Shown in pieces: positions 38,801 to 45,911 of a stretch of DNA of 64,000 bases. Both the position numbers and the translations under genes were made by a program. The notes under the pieces were generated by a model, which saw only the letters and a program-made list of their open reading frames with translations, was not told the DNA's origin and ran no database searches. The number at the start of each line of letters is the position of its first letter. Within the stretch, counting starts at the first letter, position 1. The stretch is taken from contig NC_091146.1 of the NCBI RefSeq assembly GCF_041381155.1, positions 2,621,224-2,685,223 of the forward strand. The letters are read 5' to 3'. The stretch is from Argopecten irradians. Its lineage: Eukaryota > Mollusca > Bivalvia > Pectinida > Pectinidae.

Positions 38801-38801
38801 A
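20500..38801 (+). CDS. Secreted fibrinogen-related protein (PAN/apple + fibrinogen C-terminal domain), five exons
   Basis: Joining 20500-20821, 28415-28536, 37471-37567, 37840-38004 and 38545-38801 gives 963 nt, 320 residues plus stop. All four introns are GT-AG and phases match (1, 0, 1, 1). Residues 1 to about 20 form a hydrophobic signal peptide. Residues 45-80 hold Cys51, Cys55, Cys59 and Cys71 in a PAN/apple-like pattern. From about residue 108 there is a fibrinogen C-terminal domain with the DGTVDFYRNW, GFG..GEFW, DNDND, NCA and GAWWYKAC blocks that define the fold and its calcium site. Eight N-glycosylation sequons are visible. Such proteins are secreted lectin-like molecules that bind glycans or acetylated groups; in molluscs many act in innate recognition. 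Ligand and tissue are unknown. The C-terminal LWWWEFYSGQG is somewhat diverged from the usual ending. Introns 1 and 2 are swollen by repeats. Confidence 0.85.
20822..22799. other. FREP intron 1, proximal part
   Basis: AT-rich noncoding DNA. The stretch 21600-22130 has features of a dispersed element (palindromic GC-richer segments, TTGCTAGGGGGTTGCTATG, CGACCAATCAGAATGCAG), but ends cannot be fixed. No coding sequence is recognised. Confidence 0.4.
22800..23605. repeat. Interspersed element with four to five ~157-bp core repeats and hairpin tail
   Basis: Units start near 22887, 23047, 23206 and 23362, preceded by a partial one; each has TTTTGACGATTTTAAAGTCC, GTTGAAATCGGACAATAAAT and CGGAAACC. 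The array ends in a (GCC)n-like stretch GCGCCGCCGCCGACACCGAC and an imperfect terminal hairpin, GTGTCGCCC...GACGACACAAAA. This layout (tandem cores then structured tail) matches non-autonomous pearl-like or Helitron-related bivalve repeats. No protein is encoded. Confidence 0.75.
23606..24510. other. FREP intron 1, middle part
   Basis: Noncoding, AT-rich. It contains GC-rich palindromes AGGCGAAGCGCCT near 23766 and CGTCGT...ACGACG near 23787-23810. The GAAG loop resembles the hairpin at 18364, suggesting two ends of related elements. Nothing else is recognised. Confidence 0.4.
24511..24675 (-). CDS. Possible cysteine-rich terminal exon (uncertain)
   Basis: On the minus strand an open stretch ending at stop TAA (24511-24513) encodes about 50 residues with five cysteines, beginning LAPCGFGVGHSNG and including CANLDDDGKHKMTC, CVNDSFESKC and EDNCN. 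The composition looks like a small secreted cysteine-rich exon rather than noise, but the upstream boundary is unclear and there is no strong pyrimidine tract. It lies inside FREP intron 1 in antisense orientation. Family not recognised; it may be a gene relic carried by a repeat. Confidence 0.25.
   Translation of the reverse strand, partial: FIELAPCGFGVGHSNGQVKCANLDDDGKHKMTCVNDSFESKCLEGEDNCNINGN
24691..28414. other. FREP intron 1, distal part
   Basis: AT-rich noncoding DNA. Two loosely related ~150-bp segments at 25340-25470 and 25500-25620 share AAAAATTAGRATTCTA and TTTCAAGATATTAGAC. The segment 26740-27240 resembles a dispersed element but has no ends that can be defined. No gene is seen. 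Confidence 0.4.
28415..28536 (+). CDS. FREP exon 2: start of fibrinogen domain
   Basis: Acceptor TTTTCTGTTAAG precedes 28415 and donor ACA|GTAAGA follows 28536. Encodes 40 codons including SCSDV, GIYNVTL and VYCDMDTDGGPW, the standard opening of a fibrinogen C-terminal domain with its first cysteine pair. Confidence 0.88.
28571..28624. repeat. CT/AT microsatellite
   Basis: Interrupted (CT)n followed by (AT)n, 35 bp after FREP exon 2. The pyrimidine tract lies on the sense strand of the intron. Confidence 0.9.
28832..28891 (-). repeat. tRNA-derived SINE fragment or tRNA pseudogene
   Basis: Read on the minus strand from 28891, it begins GGTGACCAGGTAGCTCAGTC (box A-like, with a D arm closing at AGAGC) and continues to GGTCCTGGGTTCGAATC (box B-like, T arm) and CTGGCC. 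The two boxes are too close together because the anticodon arm is missing, so it cannot be a working tRNA. This is typical of decayed tRNA-derived SINE heads. Confidence 0.6.
28931..29221. mobile_element. Foldback MITE (291 bp)
   Basis: Inverted ends of about 40 bp: the left end has GGTTCCGATCACTAA and CTCTACACCCCTGGACTA, and the right end is its reverse complement with a few changes. No coding sequence. A single end-like copy (CCAGGGGTTCCGATCACTTA and CTCTACACCCCTGG) occurs at 40108-40144. It lies 25 bp left of the LTR element. Confidence 0.75.
29247..29457 (+). repeat. 5' LTR (211 bp)
   Basis: Begins TGTAGTGAAAG and ends GGGAAACACTCCA; nearly identical to 37137-37337. One A separates it from the primer binding site, which fixes the right boundary. 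Confidence 0.88.
29331..29340 (+). promoter_or_regulatory. NRF1-type palindrome in the 5' LTR
   Basis: GCGCATGCGC, the core of the NRF1 consensus, preceded by an ETS-like CCGGATGT. The same motif is kept in the 3' LTR at 37221-37230. The LTR has no TATA box, so this may be its promoter core (inference). Confidence 0.45.
29459..29472 (+). promoter_or_regulatory. Primer binding site (tRNA-Leu type)
   Basis: TGGTGTCAGAAGTG is complementary to the 3' end, including CCA, of a leucine tRNA of the CAA type. A leucine primer is also used by the bivalve Gypsy element Steamer (known). It sits one base after the 5' LTR. Confidence 0.75.
29479..29562 (+). repeat. Tandem duplication of 42 bp in the leader
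   Basis: AGGACTTTGACAGTTGTGTG and the rest of a 42-bp unit occur twice without a mismatch (29479-29520 and 29521-29562), just after the primer binding site. It may be a replication slip in this copy. Confidence 0.9.
29779..29926 (+). pseudogene. ComEA-like helix-hairpin-helix segment at start of Gag (broken)
   Basis: From ATG 29779 the frame reads MSFKINLASESELAKCLPGI and continues to GSKQSQ before stop TAA at 29860. Beyond the stop the same frame reads LRDRVGPIT. The pattern IN.AS..EL..LPGIG followed by LR...G.I is the signature of ComEA/PsbU-type helix-hairpin-helix DNA-binding units. It is the first ATG frame after the LTR, so the intact ancestor probably had this domain at the N-terminus of its Gag polyprotein. 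More stops follow at 29911 and 29920. Function in the element is unknown; a nucleic-acid-binding role is inferred. Confidence 0.6.
29927..31069. other. Disrupted leader, probably an insertion within the LTR element
   Basis: No open frame links the helix-hairpin-helix segment to Gag. The stretch contains GTGCCCGGGCAAGCGGGCAC, a YY1-like start AAGATGGCGGAC at 30247, and further palindromic parts (CGGGCACTATT near 30542). These look like a nested DNA element carrying promoter-like sequence; its ends cannot be set. TTTGCCTTTTCAG at 31061-31073 resembles a splice acceptor just before Gag resumes. Confidence 0.4.
31070..32347 (+). pseudogene. Gag polyprotein: SR-rich region and retrotransposon Gag domain
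   Basis: A frame open from upstream of 31070 to TGA 32345-32347 encodes about 425 residues. The first half is charged and rich in Ser and Arg (for example RSSSRSKQRTK, RHRRRDSCSSESDRESRGR). A short helix VRDLEKRLAKLELA suggests a coiled coil. The last ~110 residues fit the retrotransposon Gag fold: NFKSNWLSFWRKFESY, DYLCWCLEGKALDLF, MLEGRFGD and QRQDESFDDWANRVLTLA. Gag packages element RNA into particles. The frame is cut by a stop before the C-terminal end, which continues with shifts to the zinc knuckle. The start is not known because the upstream region is disrupted. Confidence 0.75.
32348..33040 (+). pseudogene. Gag C-terminal part with broken zinc knuckle
   Basis: Frames shift several times. 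At 32688-32740 a nucleocapsid-type knuckle is visible, ECFFCKRKEHFKRK, followed by TGA exactly where the fourth ligand, a cysteine, should be (a one-base change from a Cys codon). A basic lysine-rich stretch precedes it (KDKGKGRKD). The knuckle normally binds genomic RNA; this copy is inactive. Confidence 0.65.
33041..33787 (+). pseudogene. Retropepsin-like aspartic protease and linker to RT (broken)
   Basis: The catalytic motif appears as MDSGAEIAILYSSIY at about 33112 (DSG, the usual variant of DTG), then a stop near 33178 and a frameshift. The second half, at 33293-33787, reads APIAGDMLLRHDLLH, where the family normally has a glycine in the LLG motif, followed by a linker with VQPYSLVRVSGKV that in Gypsy elements leads into reverse transcriptase. 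The protease would process the polyprotein. The frame ends at TGA 33785-33787, where integrase sequence starts within about 20 bp. Confidence 0.7.
33800..34620 (+). pseudogene. Integrase: catalytic core and C-terminal domain (broken)
   Basis: The DDE core opens with HIDVMGPLPKTSSGN at about 33812, then shifts frame near 33880 and 33970. FSDQGRNFEGK-type sequence is readable across a shift near 34000. The clean frame 34072-34425 carries MPYRPSSKGQLEKINRTLMN with the catalytic glutamate, then the helical end of the core. A C-terminal small domain (KGPVINVKKLSAYLYRVK, then VFVTKH*RMMPCRDRK with a stop inside) follows after another shift. The N-terminal HHCC zinc region is absent. Integrase inserts the DNA copy; this copy cannot. 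Confidence 0.75.
34655..34864 (+). CDS. PHD finger at the C-terminus of Pol (KDM7/PHF8-like)
   Basis: In the same frame as the end of the integrase C-terminal domain, one TAA after VYKTR, an acidic linker EVLEDHDDK leads to a PHD finger: EFCVCRKPCNCRFMIQCDYC, then DEWYHGSC, and a final KCAGC before stop TAA 34862-34864. The C4HC3 zinc ligands are present. The RFMIQCD..DEWYHGSCV block and DIDKY closely resemble PHD fingers of KDM7/PHF8 demethylases, which bind H3 trimethylated on lysine 4 (known family). A chromatin-reading domain after integrase would parallel the chromodomain of chromoviruses and could steer integration (inference). The finger itself has no stop or shift. Confidence 0.75.
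34896..35772 (+). pseudogene. Third reading frame, N-terminal part: helix, SR-rich region, zinc-finger-like motif
   Basis: An ATG at 34896, 31 bp after the Pol stop, opens a frame (MERKQRFLRRVEDLADRKCL) that runs to 35132. After shifts, 35314-35772 encodes a strongly basic, Ser/Arg-rich segment (for example SRTKSRSSSSGHGS, RKRDRSRLEEHTHAR) like SR-type linkers. Around 35690-35770 another frame reads CWVPGC then HAFKYH, a possible C2H2-type zinc motif. The TatD domain follows, so the ancestor probably had one protein: basic/SR-rich region, small zinc motif, TatD. Breaks make this copy non-functional as one chain. Confidence 0.5.
35953..36516 (+). pseudogene. TatD-family metal-dependent nuclease, N-terminal two thirds
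   Basis: Residues 30-170 of this frame match TatD DNases in order: FDAHFHLD (His33 and His35, the HxH metal site), VGTCASFCDP, VVAVGLHPRH (99-104), PLGEVGLD (Glu133, metal bridge) and LVLHCRG (His168). The frame stops at TAA 36514-36516 and the protein continues one frame over. TatD enzymes are TIM-barrel phosphoesterases that degrade DNA; the animal paralogue TATDN2 has been reported to act on RNA in R-loops. The ATG at 35953 need not be the real start. It lies between the SR-rich region and the 3' LTR, on the element's sense strand, so it is carried by the retrotransposon. Confidence 0.8.
36517..36857 (+). pseudogene. TatD-family metal-dependent nuclease, C-terminal third
   Basis: In a frame shifted relative to 35953-36516, the sequence continues without a gap: YLHCFSGN (metal-binding histidine), YLGFTRMVKSF, IVFETDKPYF (the catalytic aspartate of the ETD.P motif), PNQLYSVAVIIA and NARRLFQ, ending at TGA 36855-36857. 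With the first part, all expected metal ligands of the family are kept, and only one short dinucleotide-scale slip near 36505-36516 separates the two halves. The remaining 279 bp before the 3' LTR are noncoding. Confidence 0.8.
36858..37122 (+). other. Retrotransposon 3' untranslated region
   Basis: No open frame. GTGGCTTCTGGC-like words recur here and in earlier parts of the element (36966, 37031), hinting at decayed coding sequence. Confidence 0.4.
37123..37136 (+). promoter_or_regulatory. Polypurine tract
   Basis: AAAGGTGGGAGGAG, purine-only except one T, immediately before the 3' LTR; the expected plus-strand primer site. Confidence 0.75.
37137..37337 (+). repeat. 3' LTR (201 bp)
   Basis: Begins TGTAGTGAAAG directly after the purine tract and ends GGGAAACACTTCA. 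It lacks about 10 bp present in the 5' LTR around 29370-29382 and differs at roughly a dozen sites. Confidence 0.88.
37471..37567 (+). CDS. FREP exon 3: fibrinogen domain
   Basis: Acceptor TAACTAACAG before 37471, donor CCG|GTAAGT after 37567. Encodes QNRQDGTVDFYRNW and GFGDIDGEFW, the most conserved motif of the family. It lies 133 bp after the 3' LTR of the retrotransposon in intron 2. Confidence 0.9.
37840..38004 (+). CDS. FREP exon 4: fibrinogen domain
   Basis: Acceptor TTTTGTTAG before 37840, donor ACCT|GTAAGT after 38004. Encodes IIHLLTQNGSKLRINLMSW and YAEYQDFRVGDES and ends in GFSGNAT, matching the central strands of the fibrinogen fold. Carries sequons NGS, NDT and NAT. Confidence 0.9.
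38545..38801 (+). CDS. FREP exon 5: C-terminal end of fibrinogen domain
   Basis: Acceptor GTTTTGACAG before 38545; stop TAA at 38799-38801. Encodes the YHDGDQFSTYDNDND calcium-site region, the second cysteine pair (NCA and KAC), SNLNGPY and the final beta strand. Confidence 0.9.
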
Positions 38802-39106
38802 CACGGACAACAAACGAATCAACAATTTATTATGTATCTTATCCCTTGTTATTTTCCATATTGTATCTATTTTATTTGTATTTCATCAAACAGTTGGTTT
38901 TAAATCTGTGTATCGTTACTGTGATTTAATCACATAAACATCAGTCAATATAATCATATTTTTATGTGTAATAATATAGCTGCGTCTGTTGAATGTCTTA
39001 ATAATTAAAAGATTTCTAAGGAAAGAAAACCATAGTTGTTATTTATCCCTCCAAATCAAATGTGATTCCCAAATCAATGTCATAAATCATCATTCAGTCA
39101 AATACC

Positions 39107-39112
39107 AATAAA
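39107..39112 (+). terminator. Polyadenylation signal AATAAA for the FREP gene
   Basis: Canonical AATAAA 306 bp after the stop codon, the first one downstream. It would give a 3' UTR of about 330 bases. Assigned by position only. Confidence 0.5.
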
Positions 39113-39313
39113 CATTATTGTAGCCTTCTCCAGGACAGCACACACTATTTGAAAAACAAAGGAAATTGTTTTGGAAATATCACACAAATTTTATGTATGG
39201 AGAATTTACTTGCAGTCCCGTTTTCTTTCGAATTGATTTCAAAATGGCGGGAAATCATAGTAGTGAAATTACAATGAAACGTTGAGGTATGAGAGAAAAA
39301 ATATCTTACGTGG

Positions 39314-39426
39314 ATGAAGGATAGGAATGTTCTACTCTCGGGATTACAAAATGTTGTAAAACCCTCGGCAAGCCTTGGATTTTACAACATTTTGTGACCC
39401 TCGGGTAGAATATCCCTATTCTTCAT
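39314..39426. repeat. Imperfect ~48-bp inverted repeat
   Basis: Left arm 39314-39361 and right arm 39380-39426 are reverse complements with about eight mismatches; the inner 17 bp TTACAAAATGTTGTAAA-type part is nearly perfect. The 18-bp loop contains CCCTCGGCAAGCC. Similar in scale to the repeat at 18294 but unrelated in sequence. Confidence 0.85.
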
Positions 39427-40107
39427 ATATGCATATGAAAGAGTCTTATAATATACCAGGGGCGTAGGAAGCGGCATGTCTTTGTTCAGATCGAGCAGGG
39501 TTGGTTGCATAATGGTATGAAGACATTCACAATTATCATTTCTAAATGCAGGTAACTTTTAATCGAAAAATAACTATGATAAGAACACTTTAAACTCATT
39601 AACTTACATCGTAAAACTCATCTCGGCCATTCTAAATAGTAATATTTTTTCGCTGGGGAGACCTCCGAAACACCAAAATCTCGCGCATTCGTCATAGGCA
39701 AAATCATCTTATATCGTAAAGCTTAAAACATAACACGGGTTCTTAATTCTCAATTTCATCCCACGAGCCTTTTTTATATTTCCTTTTTCACCATGTATAC
39801 AGACACACAAAGTCCGCTAAACCTGCCTATATCGTTAGATTTTTTCCTACTTATATAGGTAGGTGTAGAGGCGCACGCATTTTATTTAAATAAAAATATT
39901 ATGGTAGATGTCTTCGCAATATTATCTGAACTCAAGGCTGGCATCTAAGTCACATGACCAACGACACCAAGCGGCTTAACACGTTTATGCCAAATAGCAT
40001 GCTGAAAACTATTACACGACCGTATTTCGTATTTATCTATCTTTTCATTTCTAACGTATCACTTATTGCTAACACTTATACAAATGTACATAATCACCTC
40101 CGATACT

Positions 40108-40144
40108 CCAGGGGTTCCGATCACTTAGATCTCTACACCCCTGG
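40108..40144. repeat. Solitary MITE end (same family as 28931-29221)
   Basis: CCAGGGGTTCCGATCACTTA...CTCTACACCCCTGG; itself a short hairpin with CCAGGGGT/ACCCCTGG ends. Confidence 0.65.
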
Positions 40145-40892
40145 GGTCAGTTTCATTAACCTTCATTACCTTTAAGGAATTCTTTAGCTTAACGTTTTCC
40201 ATAGGAAAGCATTACAAGTAATCAGGCATACAGAATAATTCTAGCATTTTTTTAAAAAAGTAAATACATTTGTATTGAAAATTGGTAATATAATTAATTA
40301 TTAAATATCCAAAAAGAAGTTTTATATCATTATGGGTATTATACATGTAACTACACGTACACACTTGAAATGCAATGGTAAGGTTAAATATGTAAATATT
40401 ATAATTCTGTTTTTGTTTTTGATTTTTGGGGGTTTTTCCCCATGAGTTCGTGTTTTGTTTCAGTATTGACTCCATTATTTATTCATATATATCCCGTGTA
40501 AATGACCAGAAAATCTCGATATAGCTTAATCAAAATAATTTTTTTGTGTGAAAATCTACTAGACATAATCCATATGTGTATTCCGATGGGTGCATTCAAC
40601 AATAGCATTGATGTAATCAGATACATCAACAGTACTGCACTGTATGCATTGTATACAAGATTGCATGTTATAGATCCTTTATACAAGTACAGTTTGTACA
40701 GAAGATGATATAAACAATTGTCATATGTAATGCGTACTCAACACATTATGGTACTTTTTTTTGTGTGAGCGTATTATTGCTTATATCGCGTTTCCTCCTA
40801 ATATGGTGTGAGACAACCCATTTTTCGCGGTATCTTTCTTCGCATCTTTATGGCTATCGGGGTTTCGCAACGATTTTACAGGGTTTATTATA

Positions 40893-41058
40893 TGTATTGA
40901 CAATAAACAAGCATCGCTCGAATGTATGAACTTGTCAGATTTATTGATGAAATAGTGATAGCTGAAAGTAAACAAAGTTTACATAAGTATGCTGATGTTG
41001 GTTTGATTATTATTTACATTAAATGTAAATGGCAATACAGCATAATAGACAACATTAA
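40893..41058 (-). repeat. BEL 3' LTR, outer part (split by insertion)
   Basis: TGTATTGACAATAAACAAGC onward matches 51670-51838 with few changes, then is interrupted at a TTAA site (41055-41058). Confidence 0.85.
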
Positions 41059-44000
41059 AGACGCATGATCCGTATCTTTCAGGGTCCGTAAAACAAACAA
41101 TGACAAGATATGGTGTAATAGCCCTAAAAAGTTATGAACTTTCCCCAAATTACAAGTCTAGAAAGTTAAGAGGTCCAAAGATATAAATATGCAAAATTTT
41201 ATTTCAGACTTTTGAGCGGTCCGACAGAAAGTCAAAAGTTACCGCCTACAAAGCTTAGAAATGCTACTTTGCGCATGTCCGGAAATAAAAGTTGTTTACC
41301 GCAATGGAGCGAGCTTTGCAGTGAAAGCTCGCCGGCTTAGAATCAACTGCTGATTTGAAGTGAATAAGGAGATTATTTAAACTAAAAATGTTGTGAATTG
41401 CTGAGAATATTATATGGAAACGAATTCGAGCTATGACAACAACTATGAATTGTGAATGATCTACCAAAACCACATAAACTGACTTCTCTTCGTCTCTATA
41501 AGGTGAGTGGGGTCCCGAAGGGGTAACAGTTATATTTTATACTGTAAGTGTTTGGTTGCTTTTTGGAATTGGTACCATATTAAAATAGAGATTAGAAATC
41601 AGGAAAACTGTTGATAAATTGGGGAACATAGAACAGCTTTAATCTTGGATTACAACAGGAGCATTAATAGAGTCGTATTATACGCGTTTCCCTAAAAGAT
41701 GATCGCATTCTTTAGTGTTATGTATGATATACATGTAGCTACAGTACATGTACTGTTACAGCGTGAGGAGTGTGATATCTTTTCTGATATATATTTGTAT
41801 ATTTATATATACGCGGTGATATGTATCCTTTTAATGTGTGATAGGGATATTACTGTATTAAAGAAGCCACTTTCAAACTTAGTTCATCAGTGCCCGTGTG
41901 TGTACACTTGCAATTGGTCACGTACTCGTTACCCTATCTGCTGGGTCTTAATTATATAAAATTCACACCAATACAATACAAGTGGTGTAAGTAAGGAATA
42001 GTAATTGATTTTTTACAATATGTATTATATATTATGTCCAATACTATTAGTACCATTATTCTTCACATGAAATTGCCTAGACCTCTGTAATTCACGAAAT
42101 GACTCAGTAGTACCAATGAGGTTTGATTTTGATAAACTTGTGTTCAAAAGATGTGTTATTGTTATAAATTTGTGTTGGACAGAAAACAATTAGAACTAGT
42201 TTGTTTTACATGTAGGCTTACACTGGAAGATTATGTACATACATGTATATATATATACAGCATTTATCACTGAACATTAACTGATATTTACTCCATATTT
42301 TCTTTATAGAATGTATGGGACCTTCAACCAGATGACAGACGTACAAGATGTGATGACAGCTCACCCAAAAATAAAAAGGAAAAACAACTACATGTATCTC
42401 AGATCAAAACTGACAGTAAAAAAATACAGTATGTTTGTAATGTACCCATTATGAACCAGAAAGAAATGATTTTCAAGAAGGAAGGACAGATTCAGACTTG
42501 TATGACAAAACTAGCATAATTCTTTACTCTTTACATATTATCACCAGGATATTTTTAAATAATTTATTTCTTCTTCACACAAATGAAAAAAGGAATAATA
42601 ATGATTATTTCATGTTTACATACCTAGTATGTTTAACTTTTGAATAATTTATGAACAATAAACCAATTAAAATAATATATGTCATTTGTCTGAGTTGTTT
42701 AATTATGTAGTGTTCATTTTAGAAATGTTCAAATACAGAAAATAAATAGCAAACAAGACTGGGGCTAGATCAAATGTTATTTGTGTCAAAAGTCAGTGTC
42801 AAATCTCAAGATTTTGAATCTATAGATATACAGATATCCCTATGTGTAATTAAAAAAATCTTGTTGTGTAATACACATATTGCACATATATAAGAATATC
42901 CATATATCTGTAGAGACAATAGCTTGTGGTGCCTGTTGTTAAATTGCATTATTCATTATTGACTATTTTTAAGTTGCAAAGTTTTGATTGAATTAGAAAG
43001 GAATAGACTGACAATAACTTCTAATTAGTCCAGGTCAATCAAGGTCTACAGGTAAAAGCTCTTAGCAACTCCACTTAGTGTTTGGAGAAAGATCACACTA
43101 AAGGAATTAGGATTACTTGAATATATAAGAATAAACTAACAAAATAATTCAATAAAGTTAGATTTTTCACCAGGTTAGACTATATACAGACTAAAAAATG
43201 AATTTTTTACTTTAATTACTCTGATGACATGAGAATCACATGCTATAGTCAGCTTATTTACTACTGGATGCTATTTTGAACTCCAGTCATTTTTTGATTG
43301 ACTTAAAATTCAATGCACAATATGTGTACATGTACACTATACAATGTATATGTATGTGATATTTGTGTATGAATATGATTGTATAAGAAACGCCTAGGTC
43401 TTTCATTATACAGTGTACATACATATTTCTGATTCATTTGATTCAGAGGCGAATTCTGGACATTATATAATATGGTAGCTATATGGTTCATTGGCAAGCT
43501 ATATGTACCCATGTACATGTACATCACAAATTTAACCAAGAGAGCTGTCTTCATTATCTACACAGAAAATATATACATAATTGCATGTTAGACATTCAGA
43601 ACTTTTAACACACATTAGACCGCCTTATTTCAACCTCAACCCTTTCTTTTTATTTTATTTTTTTTATTTTTTGTAATCCTTGAAATCATATAACCAAATG
43701 TTTATAGTTTCACCAGAAATTTATCATCATGTTTTAACGAACATGTAGCTTTTCCAACATAAACATCTGAAAAATACATAGAATCTACATGTATAAAGTT
43801 TTATACTCGTTTATGGCGGTACATGGTGGTTTTTTTTTTATCACTAATAGATATGTATACATGTATACACATATGACTTTGAACAAAAATATATATTATG
43901 TCAAGTTTGCTCTCCGTGTTTATTTTACTAGATTTATTATTGTATTTCATTTGGACCTTTTTTGTTTATAAAACAAATGGTTATCAAAAGCAAGTCAAAT

Positions 44001-44679
44001 ATCGTCTGAGATATTTGTTTAAAAAAGTATCACTAAAGATAAAGATTTACATGTAGATAACCATTTGGTCTCTATCTAGTACGATGTATCTTGTCTATTT
44101 CATTATTTATCAATACCATTATTTATATATCTGGTACATTTTTGTACAATTTATTATTTAGTCTAGTACAATGTATATTGTATCGCAACACGTATTTTAT
44201 ACGAAGTTTAAATACCGTTCCAACAAATATCCCTCCGGTGGCCCCCGGAAATTAGGCAAAGCATAGTCAACCGATCGCCGTATTGTAAACACTCAAAATG
44301 ACCGAATGGAAGTATTGTTTACACGACGATAATGTATATATATTGTTCTGGGGGACTCTTTAACTTATCACAAAACATTCCCATGTCACGATAAGCAACA
44401 AGTTCATCCGTAGAAGTTCCTGCTAACATGAACGACACACTTTTGACTAGGCACGCCATTTCGTTTGGTCTGGAAAGTCACGTGATCGTCTAAGCATTGA
44501 AAAGGGCGCGGTATGCATATTCAAACACTCTGGGTATCGAACTTTTAATCATTAATTTCCTTTGAACTCGGGACTTTTTTGGTGTGTAATTAGGGGAAAG
44601 TTGATAACTTTTTATAACATATGAATCCTAATTTTCTTTTGTTGATTTACGAACCCTGAAAGATACGGATTATGCGGCT
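41059..44679. mobile_element. 3.6-kb DNA transposon-like element flanked by TTAA duplications
   Basis: Inserted in the BEL LTR, with TTAA at both junctions (41055-41058, 44680-44683) and a single TTAA at the corresponding site of the intact LTR. The termini are inverted: left AGACGCATGATCCGTATCTT and right, reverse complement, AGCCGCATAATCCGTATCTT; similarity continues patchily for about 100 bp. A TTAA target is typical of piggyBac-type transposition (established). No transposase is recognised, so the copy is probably non-autonomous. Inside are a promoter-like segment with a GTGAGT donor (41270-41502) and an exon-like open stretch (42310-42519). Confidence 0.85.
42310..42519 (+). CDS. Exon-like open stretch inside the TTAA element
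   Basis: Preceded by TTTCTTTATAG, it is open for 69 codons to TAA 42517-42519 (VWDLQPDDRRTRCDD near the start, KKEGQIQTCMTKLA at the end), and an AATAAA lies at 42657-42662. A second frame from ATG 42311 is also open for 47 codons, so the reading frame is uncertain. A possible upstream exon ends at a strong donor AAG|GTGAGT (41502). No family recognised; may be a captured gene fragment. Confidence 0.25.
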   Translation, partial: NVWDLQPDDRRTRCDDSSPKNKKEKQLHVSQIKTDSKKIQYVCNVPIMNQKEMIFKKEGQIQTCMTKLA

Positions 44680-44945
44680 TTAACAGTACCAAAGATATGG
44701 TTACACTTATTTCTTGTCTCATCCATACACAGTTATACACTTTACACTTGCAAATATTTTTAATATAATTATGGCGAAAGCATCTTTAATAAACTGGCTT
44801 GTTGCTTTACTTTACAATACTGGCAGAATAAGCTTGAGTAACTTATAATAAATGGACATGAAATATATCAATAATATCTAATGACTAGATCAGTAACATG
44901 TTGACGAGACAAATGAGTATTGAAACAAGTGCAGTTATAGAAACA
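44680..44945 (-). repeat. BEL 3' LTR, inner part (split by insertion)
   Basis: Resumes at TTAA 44680-44683 and matches the right LTR from its TTAACAGTACC to GTTATAGAAACA. Together with 40893-41058 it equals one LTR of about 428 bp. Confidence 0.85.
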
Positions 44946-45539
44946 AACACCGTAAACACGTGGTTAAATTTACCGCTTCGACCCCATATCATAATATTGC
45001 AATTATCGATTAATTATTTATTCTATGACCTTGGCTTTGAAACAATGTTATTATATAATAAAGGTATCAACAAATATTATTATATAGCTATAGACTTACA
45101 CAGTATGGGCCACAATAAAGGCTAAAAGTGGCAAACAGCATATTGAGAACCGTATCAAAACAAATTTGGGCGGATATGGAGAAATACAAAGGGCGATAAC
45201 TCTAAATCACATAAAAATTATAGGTAGCATACACCCATATAATTACAGGCCTAATAGGCAGAACACTCCTCGCCTGATATTATTATATCACTATATCTTA
45301 TATTATATATTATATATATCTTATCTATATATTATAAAGCAAGATGTTATGTTTCTTAACTTGACAGCATATAAAATTGAACAAAATAACACTTGGCAGT
45401 AAAAATTAAAATTCCAGTTATTTAAGGCAAACACTTGTAATGAGATTGACTTGATCTCGAAGTATGACACATATAATAGGGAATGTGTCAACACAAGTAA
45501 ATGTTCGTAGCTATAGGAATGTCACATTTCTCCTTATCA
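44946..45539 (-). other. BEL 3' noncoding region
   Basis: AT-rich, with a (TATAT)-rich segment at 45281-45345. No clear polypurine tract next to the LTR on the minus strand. Confidence 0.5.
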
Positions 45540-45785
45540 TTATTCCATAGGAACCAGTCCAACAATTTCAGAGACAGGATGTAGAAAGTTAGATATCTTG
45601 TTGTCGCGACACACACGAAGCTCGACTTGACGTACTAATCCGTCCTCACTATGAATAACGCGTGTCACAATTCCCTTAGGCCAATCGTTTCTCGTTGTCT
45701 GTGAATCCTTCATTAGCACCACATCTCCAACCATCACATTGCACGATTTCTCTTGCCATTTTCTCCTTGGTTGTAAGGAAGCCAA
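45540..45785 (-). pseudogene. BEL Pol C-terminal domain (DUF5641-like)
   Basis: The minus-strand frame encodes an 81-residue piece with WQEKSCNVMVGDVVLMKD, NDWPKGIVTRVIHSEDG and VRQVELRV, ending near HPVSEIVGLVP. This is the conserved domain after integrase in BEL/Pao elements, thought to help integrase or bind nucleic acid. It is separated from the integrase core by a frameshift around 45785-45912; the joining part lies in a second frame (45734-45988). Confidence 0.75.
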
Positions 45786-45911
45786 ATACTCTGTTCTCCA
45801 ACGACACTAGAACCTCTCTGCAAGGACCTGGACATGGCGCCACTGTGAATGGTACATGTCTTTGAGACTAAGATGTTGGACGGACTCTGTCCACGTTTGA
45901 TCTTCAGTCTT

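Larger units (their letters stand above)
38802..40892. other. Noncoding region between the FREP gene and the BEL element
   Basis: Holds the FREP 3' UTR, the inverted repeat at 39314-39426, and the MITE end at 40108-40144. No further gene is recognised. Confidence 0.5.
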
